In this document: positions 1 through 9,500 of the stretch, piece by piece | Numbering within the stretch: the stretch's first letter is position 1 | Layout: every line of letters begins with the position of its first letter | Assembly: GCA_025667525.1 (NCBI GenBank) | Contig: CM046882.1 | Location: 503,696,792-503,760,791, forward strand | DNA length: 64,000 nucleotides | Direction: 5' to 3' | From: Glebionis coronaria | Lineage: Eukaryota > Streptophyta > Magnoliopsida > Asterales > Asteraceae | Translations under genes and position numbers: made by a program | The notes under the pieces: generated by a model | What the model was told of the DNA's origin: nothing | Databases searched by the model: none | The model's input: only the letters and a program-made list of their open reading frames with translations

Positions 1-566
1 ATTTTATCACTCAAAACAATGGTGTATACCATGAAGAAACAACCCAAGGTAACAGATTCCTTCATTCTATGCTATCAAAGATTATTTTTTGTCTTGTTTA
101 ATAATGGTGTTGGATAAATTCAGTATTTTGAAGACTTGGTGGTAGGGCATTTTCGCTACCATGTACATGATATCTTAATGGCATGTAAAGCTTATACGGA
201 AGGCGTGCAAGTTGGGAGTCTTGTGAGAGGAGGTGTACAGGATCTAGACGAAGGTGAAGAAAGTTGCTCATACAAGCTCAAGACCGATGTGGTGTCATAC
301 ATTAAGGTTCTTATAGATGCGTTTAAGAGTATTGGTGCAAAAGAAGCTGAAGAATTCCTTTTTTTAAGTGAAAAGAAAATCCCGCCTCCTGCAAATCCAC
401 CAGCTGTTCATACTTAAATTATCATGGTCATGGTGTTATTCCATCCTTTCCCAATCCATACAATCCTACTGCTTATAATCCATACAATCCTACTGCTTAT
501 AACCCGTACAATCCTACCGCTTATAACCCGTACAATCCTAATCCTCCTGGTACTTATTATCCTTAA
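1..566 (+). CDS. PHO2-family E2 ubiquitin-conjugating enzyme, 3' end (copy 1, partial)
   Basis: The window opens inside an exon (1-48) that ends AAG|GTAACA. The intron is 49-123 (ends TTCAG). The last exon starts at 124 with Y-F-E-D-L-V-V-G-H-F and stops at 415-417. Both exons match the last two exons of the intact copy at 37905-40506 almost residue for residue, so this is the C-terminal part of the UBC fold and the following helix of a large E2 of the UBC23-26 class. That family transfers ubiquitin from E1 to substrates; Arabidopsis PHO2/UBC24 acts in phosphate homeostasis, which is known of the family and not shown for this gene. The Tyr/Asn/Pro repeat tail of the other copy is present downstream but in a different frame (repeats run from 417 to a stop at 564-566, with traces to about 710). 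A frameshift near 412 has therefore probably cut the tail off. Whether the protein is still functional depends on exons outside the window. Confidence 0.75.
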
Positions 567-1143
567 CCTCCTGCTACTTATCCTAAACCTATCACTACTT
601 ATATTTCTAAACCTCCTCCTCCTATGTATAATCCCAAACATTCTCTGTCAGTTATGGTATCAAACCTTATGATTCTAAACCTCCTGGTATGATTCAAAAC
701 CTCCTGGTGGATGTTATCGAATTTTGTTAGATGGGAATATTTTCTGTTTGGATACTACTGTTTTGTGTTTTTTTTTTCTGTAATGGAATCCCAAACACCC
801 TCTAATACTACTTTTATGCTTATTTTGTTTCAATACAACAGCTAATTTGTATTTTCGGTGTTCAAGATTTCTTATCCAATATGCAAATATGATTTAATTT
901 GCGTGTAAAATAAGTTGCTTAATTAAGCTTGAAATTGTTTTTTCGATCAAAGCCACTTTTCTCAAAAAACATTGAGCACATAAGCAAACTGAAAACCTTG
1001 TTGGTGTCGGATTGCATATTAAAATTGCTTATTTTACTCTAAATCTACTTCCTATATAAAACAAGGTTCTTTCCTTATTTTTCCAGCAAAATATCTAATC
1101 AATTGCCACGTGTAAATAACTTTTTAATAACCAATTCCTTTAC
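567..1143. other. 3' flank of copy 1, no gene seen
   Basis: To about 710 the sequence is a decayed continuation of the proline/tyrosine repeat tail. The rest is AT-rich non-coding DNA with no ORF, RNA gene or repeat I recognise, presumably the 3' UTR and intergenic DNA of E2 copy 1. Confidence 0.5.
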
Positions 1144-1146
1144 TTA

Positions 1147-1530
1147 GAGCACAGGGTACGGGTAGAAATACCCTCGCGTTGTGCGAAAACGCGACACGAA
1201 AACGCGAGAAACCACACCCCTGCTCGCGTTTTCGTGTCTCGCGCCGAGGAGACGGTGCACGTTTTCGCACGAAAACGCGAGACACGAAAACGCGAGACAC
1301 GAAAACGCGAGACCGTCTCGCGTTTTCGTGTCTCGCGTTTTCGTGCATAATTTTTTTTTTTTTTGAAAAGTGGGCCCAATATATACTCCATGGCTCAAGC
1401 CAACCAAGGAGCGTCAAAATGTGGCGTTTTCGTGTTTGTGGTGTTGTGGGATCATTTACCCATCACTCACCATACATTATGGTGTTTTCCCACGGCTCAG
1501 CACGAAAACACCAAACCATACCCTGTGCTC
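1147..1530. mobile_element. PIF/Harbinger-type MITE with strong internal hairpins (MITE1)
   Basis: The terminal inverted repeats are GAGCACAGGGTACGG at the left and the complement of GAGCACAGGGTATGG at the right, ending at 1530. They are flanked by a 3-bp TTA duplication at 1144-1146 and 1531-1533. A TTA/TAA target duplication and short imperfect TIRs are typical of the Tourist/PIF-Harbinger group. The element has no coding capacity; the overlapping ORFs on both strands are only a side effect of a CG-rich 15-bp unit (ACGAAAACGCGAGAC) repeated in both orientations. The related element at 9453-34483 shares the TIRs. Confidence 0.8.
1283..1345. repeat. Perfect 31-bp-arm inverted repeat inside MITE1
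   Basis: The arms are 1283-1313 and 1315-1345 with a single C between them. Each arm is two copies of the 15-bp unit ACGAAAACGCGAGAC. A weaker related inverted pair lies at about 1180-1245. CpG-dense hairpins like this are a strong candidate small-RNA and methylation target, which is inference. Confidence 0.85.
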
Positions 1531-1533
1531 TTA

Positions 1534-4500
1534 TGCCGTTTCAACAAAACCCAATCCCCAATTACTCTCATTCTATTCACAATCACCCTCCAAGCCCAAT
1601 TTCTAACAAATCAATCTAACTAAAGTATGATGATCGAATCAATCTAAATACCCAAAAATCAATCGGTAGAGGTAAATTGAGTTTTTTTTTTTTTTTTAAT
1701 TTTGAGGTTTTCATTCTCTCTAATGTTTTCGTAAACTCAGGTTTTAATTCGTGTATCAAGGATATTCATCATCCAATACATGCACTTTCTTTCTCTAGGG
1801 TTGAATTAAATTTAAATCAATAATTAGTTCATTGTTTATATTGATGGAATTAGGTTTTCAATTTGTACGATTGCAATGAAAACTTTAAGGATGCAATGTC
1901 GTGACAACAACTATTTTTTTGATATATCAACTCATAGGTCATCTTCAATATAAACTTACGGGTAATCATTTTACTTATAGGAGAAGGACTCAAAAAAAAT
2001 TTTAAATCAATAAAACGCCTATCATTTATTAATTAGTAACAGAAAACCATGATTTTTGGGTGGATTTTATAATTTAAAATTCTTACCTTAATTTGTTTGT
2101 ACATGATTGTATTACTGTAGTGCTTTTGTTTTATGATTTAAACTTGGTTCTTTTTTATTTGAATAGATTTATGAATTTTTGATGGTGTATGCTATGTATA
2201 AATAATAATTTTTTTAATAGATGATTGATAAACAAATTATTTCAAAGGATTGTCCACAAGAGCTTATTGGTTGCTGTAGATTTTTGGATAAAATGGTGGA
2301 AATTTACCATGTGTTCACTATATCATGGATGTTGTTCATGCTAAACTTTTTTGTTTCACTCTTTTTAAGTGCATTGGGTCGCGAATATATAGTATCCCGT
2401 ATCCAAACGGTTTCAGGAAATCCTTACTGATCCATTTTGATCAAATTGATTTCTTAAGCGAAAGTTCAAAAAGTAGTAGTGGTTATATTGGCATGGAAGT
2501 TGCAAAGCTGTTGTTGGATGGAACCTTGACACAACTGTAAGAACTCACTCCATTGTTGTTTGTTATCCCATATGGAAAAAGGTTTGTTATAATTTGGTAA
2601 ATATCTTGTCATTACAGATGATATGCTTCCTATAAGACAAAAGTCAGGCATGAATTTTCCATCTCCCGGAAAAGTGCAATCAGATTATATCAAATGGTAA
2701 GAAAGTTAAACTTGAGTGATTAAATATTTCACCAATTATAGAAAACTGTATCTAACTTATACAATACCATCCATGCTATTTTACTGCAATGAAGAAGCAA
2801 TATTCAAGTCATAGTCCAACAAGGTTGTAATGGGTTGTTTAGGACTTTCTTATTAATGGTATTTTCGAAAACCAAAGCTGTTGATGGTATATGAAGTTAG
2901 AATGAAGTTGAAGCTCTGGCTCCTGTTTGTAAAACTTCTTTGAGAAAATGTGGTTGTTTATGTCCGTAGAGGAACAAATATGTAGCCGACATACTATCCT
3001 TTAATCCTTCTACCGTTCCATCTTTTTTCCTATGATAAGAATAACATGATGTATAAAACCATGATTTTCATGTAAGGAGCATATCCCTATATCTATACAT
3101 CGTTTAATTTTTTTCATAAGAAAAAAGATTGAACGCTAAAAGGAAAGAAGGATAGTATGTCAGCCATATATTTGTTCCTCTGAAATGGACAACCATGGTT
3201 TTATACATCATGGTTTTTGTTGGATGGAATAATGCATTATAAATATATTTAAAATCTCTGAAATGGACAACCATGTCTCATATCCTGGAAGTCGTTTGGA
3301 TTTGGAATAACGCATTAGAATTCTATCAGAAATATAGTTGTTTATTTTTCCTATCATAACAAGAACTGTTTGATCTGTTTATGGTAGGTAACAAATTATC
3401 CAAACTAAGGCGTAGTTTTCCTCATCAATCTGATATACTTTATGATTAATGCATACAGTTTAGGTTCCGGTCGATAAGACTACTTAATACTTGCAAGGAT
3501 TTAACAATATATCCATGATCTCATATCTCATTGTTATCAGGTAGCTATTAAGTTGCTATTTTGTTGTTGTTATGATATGTAGATTGATGCTAAATAGATG
3601 ATATAGGGTTCATGCATTCTGTTTGATTGTTATTGTTGTGTTACACGTAAGAATTATGATAAAAAATAAATTTTTATGTGATGGGTGTTAGTTACATGTG
3701 AACCTTATTTCGTTATTGTGTTCTTTAGAGAAAATAAGTAGTTCCTGTGCTTTGGTTCAAAGAAACGTGGTCATCTGATTATTAAATACATTCAATGATG
3801 GATTTAAAACAATTATGAAATTGAGGTGAAGTGCGAAATCACAATCTGCAAAATGTTTTATATTATGAACTTAATAGGTATTCATTTTGTGTTCTACTTT
3901 TTTCAGGCTATTCAGGAGATACATCTTTGGAAAATTACTAGAGCTGAATTCAAAAAGAACAATAAGCCACCAATGTCGTTCATTATGTTGGTAATAAGTC
4001 TGGTCAGATGTCATCCTCTTACTATTCATTGCATTTGTTTAGAATATTCATAATCTGTATGCAAGAATTTGGAGCGGTATAAAATACCGAGTCTTCTTAG
4101 CATTTTGTTTATGATCGTTGTCCTTTGCGGCATACTTACGACAGTTTTGACTTAAAAGTGTTGGTCGACTTGCATTCAGCTCTTGAACTTAAATCAGAAT
4201 TGTCGTCTTTGGAAGCACATTACTACTGCTATTGATGGTGGGTAACCACATCCTTTTTATTGCGCAAAAGAATGTTAACAAGGAAGCGTATAAAGCCTGA
4301 ATAAATGTATCTATTTGCATGGATAATCTGTTAGACTACTGTTACAATGTTATAAAAAGTATTGGTTTTTAATTTTTATGAGTAAATGGCTGACTATTAT
4401 TATTCCGATTCAAAACTATTATTGTAGTATTCATACATTTTATTGTAAATAAAGCTTAACAAAATGAATGAACTTTATGTATAAAGAAGTTCTATATAAA

Positions 4501-4590
4501 CTTTGATAGTATGATACTTATTTTTTAATGGTGTAATAATAAAATGAAACTGCTAATTGAAAAGCTACTTTCTATCTTCTTGAAAATTTT
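1534..4590. other. AT-rich region, no recognisable gene
   Basis: Short open frames at 2221-2430, 2325-2540 and 3826-4053 have no family signature I can name. The stretch at 3907-4000 follows a TTTTTTCAG and reads A-I-Q-E-I-H-L-W-K-I-T, so it could be an exon of a decayed gene, but I cannot assign it. The only structure seen is the inverted repeat at 2968-3181. Confidence 0.4.
2968..3181. repeat. Inverted repeat, about 34-bp arms
   Basis: Arm 1 (2968-3002) starts AGAGGAACAAATATGTAGCC. Arm 2 (3148-3181) is its near-perfect reverse complement, ending TATTTGTTCCTCT. Just inside arm 1 and just outside arm 2 there is a second inverted pair around ATGTATAAAACCATG (about 3050 and 3195). A phrase starting TGAAATGGACAACCATG also repeats directly at about 3181 and 3259. 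This may be a diverged MITE; no clear TSD was found. Confidence 0.5.
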
Positions 4591-4596
4591 TTAAAA

Positions 4597-4617
4597 CTAG
4601 CCGCCCATGGAGCGGGC
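4597..4617 (-). mobile_element. Helitron-like 3' terminus
   Basis: Read on the minus strand, a short hairpin (GCCCGC, 5-nt loop, GGGCGG) is followed directly by CTAG and then T. This is the hairpin-plus-CTRR end that Helitrons leave before a host T. The matching 5' TC end was not located, so the extent is unknown. Confidence 0.35.
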
Positions 4618-4849
4618 CTTCAGACTAGTAATCTAATAAAAGCAATTCCAAATACAATACCCATCATAACACCATAAGTAGCATAGTACTAATCTCCACT
4701 CATTGCTACTTTTTGGTTTTTCATAAATCTACACATGTCATATAGAAAGAAAAGAAAGAGAAAAGATATTAATATGAATGTTGGTTTAAGTCGTTAAAAT
4801 TCCACAGAAACGTGAAATTTGACGGGTTTTTGATAGCTAGGGCTTTAAG

Positions 4850-5833
4850 AATTTTTTTTTAGGAACGACATTTTATTAATAAAAGAACTAGCTAGATGCT
4901 AGATACGAGTACAAGACGAGGTTATCAAACCACTCTATCAAATTGAATGAATATAACTTAATGTCATTGAAGACGGGGTCTTTTGAGAGTCTCTTTGGGG
5001 AGAAAAAGATGTGGTTTCTGTTTGAGTGGCAATTCGTGTCGAGTTCGGGCTGATGAGTTCAGGTTGGCAGGTTGACGGGTCAGAAAACCCAACCTAAACG
5101 TGACTTGTTTAAATTATCGCGTGAGCTATGTTAACTCTAACTTGTTTACACAAAACTCGAACCTAACCCATTTAACCCCTGTATACATTTGGATTGACAG
5201 TTAAATAGGTTATATGAATTGAATAGATTAAAAGGGTTTGAGTTAACCATTTAACCCGTTTTATATACAAAAGTTGACACATTACATTGATCAAACTTGT
5301 TTAACAGTTTGCTACGTCAACTAGTCTAATCCATTTAACACATACTAAAGATAAATAACTTAAAAAAGAATCTTGAACGGGTTGGCGAGTCGACTCGCTT
5401 AATTTATTCCCAATTCGAACCTGACCTATTTAATAAAAGGGTTAGATGGGTCGACCCAAACCTAACCCGAAATCTATTATACTCAACCCTACTTGTACAT
5501 TTTCGTGTCGGTTTTAGATTCGATGTCATATCGGATCAGAAATTGCCATCCCTAGTTTATGTATCTCCATATGGACCATATGGTAATATGGACTCTTACA
5601 TCGAAGAAACATAGAGAACTTTTCTTCAAGGGAGTGTGGTCTACCAAATGAATCCTCGATAATTTTAGAGCGTCTAGCCAAATTTCCTTAGCGACCTTAT
5701 AGTGGGCGAATAGATGCTCTTCCGTTTCGATGCCATCATCAGACAAACGACACCTTATGGAGTCAAAATCAATACCTCTACGACAAATGTGCACTACAAA
5801 CATCACTTTACTATATACATAATTCACTCAACT
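4850..5833 (-). mobile_element. Decayed LINE 3' end (zf-RVT region), split by a hAT MITE
   Basis: On the minus strand, 5827-5555 encodes a stretch typical of the C-terminus of plant L1-type ORF2 proteins. It reads R-R-G-I-D-F-D-S, then C-R-L-S-D-D-G-I-E-T, E-E-H-L-F-A-H, A-K-E-I-W, which is the reverse-transcriptase zinc-binding (zf-RVT) motif in degenerate form. The sequence continues past the inserted MITE to a run of T at about 4851-4860 on the plus strand, which is the LINE poly-A tail. No reverse-transcriptase core is present, so this is a 5'-truncated dead copy. Confidence 0.6.
5022..5554. mobile_element. hAT-type MITE (older copy) inside the LINE
   Basis: The ends resemble TAGGGGTGGCAATTCGTG and its complement (right end ATTGCCATCCCTA). 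The interior is filled with the GACCCG/CGGGTC and AACCCGTTTAAC phrases also found in the copy at 62843-63391, in the opposite orientation. Flanks GTTTCTGT and GTTTATGT match at 7 of 8 positions, consistent with an 8-bp hAT target duplication that has aged. No transposase is present. Confidence 0.7.
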
Positions 5834-5944
5834 TTATTCAATCGATAAAAAATAACTCTTTACAAACCTTGATTCTTTATCATGAGATGTTTTAGAAGTG
5901 ATGGTTAAACTTGTAACTAATACACGATAATAGTGATATGCACC

Positions 5945-6490
5945 ACTACGGATCACTTTAGATCCATCAATGGATTGACCAAACTACCGAGCGAACCGAG
6001 ATAGGAAGTAAGAACAATTCCCGAAACAGCTTGATATCAATTTGATACAAACTTTCTCGCACTCAATTTGTATCATCTATAAGCCAAGTGTAGAACTCAC
6101 AACCAATAAGCTAGTTTGAAGGAAGAGGGAACACCTATAAAGGAACACCAATAAACTATAAACCATTGGCTAATCCCATACTTGGTCGATGTACCCCACC
6201 CTTTGAAGAACCAATGTCATCGTTGGTTGTTGGAACTACGAAAGGTATGGTCGTATTTGATACCAATTGATGCATCATTTGGGATCACTTGAGATCCATT
6301 AATGGATTGACCAAACTCTGGGACAAATCGAGATAAGAAGGAAGAACAATTCGCAAAACAGCTTGATATTAATTTGATACGAACGTTCCCACACTCTATA
6401 AGTAAAGTGTAGAACTCACTCCAAAAAGCTAGTTTAAAGGAGGACGAACACCTAAAAATTATAAAACATCGACCAATCTCATATTTCTGA
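5945..6490. repeat. Direct duplication, about 240-bp units about 330 bp apart
   Basis: The unit starting near 5950 (GGATCACTTTAGATCC, then GGATTGACCAAAC) is repeated from about 6280 with moderate divergence. Shared landmarks in the same order are ACAGCTTGATAT, GTGTAGAACTCAC and AAGCTAGTTT. No coding potential was seen; the 94-codon frame on the minus strand is not recognisable. Confidence 0.65.
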
Positions 6491-6947
6491 TGTGGAATCA
6501 TAACAATAGCAGGGTATGTGCATATTTATGTTATGCAATGTTACAGGTAACAATGTTGGACCGGGTGGAGAATTGGTTTATTTTTGTATGTAAGTTCAAT
6601 TTCTTCTTGTTTTTTTTTGTTTTTGTTTATGAGCTTATTGTACCTTAAAACTCAAACATAAACTTGAAAGCTAGAAATGAGTCAAATTAATGTGCTTAAA
6701 ATAAAATTGCAATTTCTGAAATAAGTAAGTGAAATAATATTCATAGTGGAAATCGTTGTGCCAACAAGCTACTTTAGATTAGCAAAGATAAAGATTTTCA
6801 CTTTTCTTTTTAAACAAAATGTAAGTTTAATAATAATTTTATTTGACACAGTATTAACAAACTATTTCTCAACATAGTTATATTTTGAGTGAAAAGGTTA
6901 AACCACTGGTGAACAAGCATGGCCTATATGTGAATGTAATCGTCTAA
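6491..6947. other. AT-rich intergenic DNA
   Basis: I see no ORF, RNA gene or repeat here beyond simple AT-rich tracts. Confidence 0.4.
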
Positions 6948-7981
6948 TCTTACTATATTATAAAATATTTGAGATTATTTTATAAATAGAAAGTCTAAAA
7001 ATTCAGACATTTTTACTTGCTTCGCAGACAAAGATTTGTTTTTGCTATAAACTAACAACTACCACAACCCCCTTCGACGACACCTTCTCCACCACCACCG
7101 CAGATTGTTGCTGCTACAACCTACTCCATAATTGTCGTGGTTTTGTTGTGCTTTTTTTTGTTTCGTTGGTAAAAATAGCTTCGAAGATGATAAAAATGAA
7201 GTAAAACTGAAAATAATAAAAATGTACTAAAATGTATGTCAAATTAAAAAGCACAAATTTTTTTGAAAATATGATGATAATTGTAGTATTTATTTTTTCT
7301 TCCATTTTTTGGTGCTCACAAACTGTTCTTTGCGCGGGTATCATGTTATCATTGTACAATCTTAACTCATTAGTCTATAGAGCTGGAAAATGTGGCATAA
7401 AAAATACTTCAAAAACAACAATCACGTGCGTACCTGTTGTCGCATCGCGCGGATACCCGACTAGCCTATACTACATATAAAAGAGATTAGTATCTCTCTT
7501 CTCATTTCATATTAAGTAGTACAAGTCTTAAAACTTATAGTATAATCTTCAACTGCACAAAACTTAATTTTAAATAATAAACTTATAAAGCTTATTTTAC
7601 AAACTATTCTTACATTAAATGTTTCTTAATGCGAGTATTTAAATTTTATTAATACTCTACAAACTTATTAAATACACTCATTAATTAATGTTATTTTAAA
7701 ACACCTTAAAATAAAAAAAGTATGTTATTTCATACAATTTCATACAATTTATATGTCAAGATGATTCCAAATGATTTTGACCGGACCAACGGCGTCACCC
7801 GAAAACTGGTGTCACCTCTAATAGGACTAGCCAATAAAAATTGTCCGAAAACGAAACATAGGAGATTAAACTATTTTGAATCTGTGTTTTTTCAGGCTAA
7901 TTAATTTGTCATTGTTACTTTTTTACGTTTAAACTTTAATTATAGGATATTTGCAGCTGCAACGCGCGGGTACCCTGCTAG
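6948..7981 (+). mobile_element. Helitron-like non-autonomous sequence(s)
   Basis: The left edge reads A|TCTTACTATATTATAAA, the usual TC start after a host A. Two candidate 3' ends follow: GCGCGGATACCCGACTAG at 7447-7464 and GCGCGGGTACCCTGCTAG at 7964-7981, the second followed by T. Both carry a small GC stem before CTAG, as in many plant Helitrons. The simplest reading is two related non-autonomous Helitrons side by side or nested; boundaries are uncertain. No Rep/helicase coding region is present. Confidence 0.4.
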
Positions 7982-8902
7982 TTATTAGTAAAAGTAATTA
8001 AATTATGAATTTTAAGTATGCTTTAGTGAAGGATTGCTTCTGACTAGGAAAAAAACAAGGAGGGCTTGGTGTACAAATACAGAATCTTAAATTTTGGTAA
8101 CATTATCACGATTTTTTTGCTAACATCGCGCATGACTAAATATATATTCCTCTCATCCCATATGATTTACGAAGTAAACCCTAAGTATAAGAGCAGATAA
8201 ATTAACCAATTTATATTGCGGCATCAAGTAATTAAGGTATATATAACATCTTTGTTTAAATATCTCCTCAGTGTTGAGTTATATAATAGATGCATTAATG
8301 AGTAAATAGGTTTAGTTTCTGAATGTTCGTAACGTAATAACGTTATTTGATTCGAGTGCCTTGAACTTTATAGATTTTAATATAGAATAGATGAAACATA
8401 TTGTTGGATCAATTTTTAAGTTAGTATGAACGAATTATGTGACGGATATACATATAGAATGTTTGGTGTATTTGAGTTATCACAATGGGGTTGTGGTTGC
8501 TTGTGATGGTGCAACACGAGGTCGACATTGCTACTGGCTGGTCACCATTTTGGTAATCTAATGGTGGACTGGTGGGCTCGTGATGCCGAGCAAACACAAA
8601 GAAACTTCTTTTATTCCAAAGATTTGTTAGTGGTAGACAATGAATAGTAGTTAGAAACTAATGGAAGAGTATAATGGAATGGTGCTGATTTGACAACAAT
8701 GTGCAATGGTTGGGCCATGATAGGGGTAGTGGTCGGAGTGCCCATTCCAGATGCTCTTAGTTGATACAAAGATTATCTTTGTTTGTATTTAGGTTACAAG
8801 TTGCACGTCCCTTTTAAATAAAAATGTTGTTACTAGCTCTTGATTCATGTTGTATGTGAAATACGGTGAGAAGTTTGTGTTTTTATATATTTTCTGGAAA
8901 AA
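7982..8902 (+). other. Upstream region of E2 pseudogene (copy 2)
   Basis: Parts of this stretch resemble the DNA upstream of the intact E2 gene: ATTATCACGATTTTTTTGC with GTAAACCCTAA, then GCATCAAGTAATTAAGGTA, versus the corresponding phrases at 37310-37460. The tandem duplication that made the E2 copies therefore included the promoter region. I see no separate gene. Confidence 0.5.
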
Positions 8903-9401
8903 ACGGGATTTCCAGGAACTTTTTTTTGAACAGCGGAGATTTATTTGAAACACATGCTAGTAAGAAGCTAGCATGGACAAAAAAAGAAAACATTACAAGT
9001 AAGTGCAAAGAATACTCGGATTGCAACACCAATCAATTCAATAAATACTACAACACTTAGCTCTATTTTTTATCCAAAGATAAGATGTCGCGATAACGTC
9101 GTCGAATATGTTCTTCGTGTTAACCTTAACCGCCTTAAAGACAAGTAAGTTCCGAGCCCTCCATATCCACCATATAGCACATAGAACCACAACATCAAAA
9201 AAAGAAATGGCCTTCTCACCCAAATCCAAATCACCATTATCAGTCATTTCAAGAACATTCAAGGCGCTATCTAGAGGGATTTCTAGGAACTAGTAGCAGT
9301 TCAGTGGGACCGGAGGTGATTGATATTGATGATGGTCCGGTCTCGGGTGATTCGATGCCGAAAACAGTGTCGAGATCTAAAAGAAAGGGTAAACGAAGGA
9401 G
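8903..9401 (+). pseudogene. E2 pseudogene copy 2, exon 1 (interrupted by a LINE)
   Basis: The exon starts where the intact copy has ATGGGGTTTCCTGG, but here reads ACGGGATTTCCAGG, so the start codon is lost. After 18 bases a LINE interrupts it (8921-9275, followed by a target-site copy). The exon resumes at 9292 and ends AG|GTATAG at 9401. The frame gives G-F-P-G-T-S-S-S-S, an acidic stretch (E-V-I-D-I-D-D) and a basic stretch (S-R-S-K-R-K-G-K-R-R). This matches the layout of the N-terminal exon of PHO2-family E2s. The next exon is at 34728; between them the intron carries the MITE and nested retrotransposons. The two exons join out of frame by one base. Confidence 0.7.
8921..9275 (-). mobile_element. 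5'-truncated LINE fragment with 16-bp target-site duplication
   Basis: The insert is flanked by GGGATTTCCAGGAACT at 8905-8920 and GGGATTTCTAGGAACT at 9276-9291, which is 15 of 16 identical. On the minus strand 9262-9038 encodes F-F-D-V-V-V-L-C-A-I-W-W-I-W-R-A-R-N and then S-Y-L-W-I-K-N-R, the C-terminal tail after zf-RVT in plant LINE ORF2. The T-run at 8920-8927 is the poly-A tail read from the other strand. Target-primed insertion into an E2 exon fits all of this. Confidence 0.8.
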
Positions 9402-9500
9402 GTATAGTTTAATGTTTAATCTATATTTCTTGGTGTTTTTTATGATTAATAAGAGCACAGGGTATGGTTTGGTGTTATGAAAAAAGTAGGGTTATGGTTA

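Noticed and set aside
1179..1619. A 146-codon frame and several overlapping frames on both strands
   Set aside because: They follow from the CpG-rich 15-bp repeat inside MITE1, which is open in many frames. There are no domains and the frame crosses the MITE edge.
2221..2540. Possible small gene
   Set aside because: Two overlapping short frames without motif, homology I can recall, or splice support; kept only as unassigned sequence.
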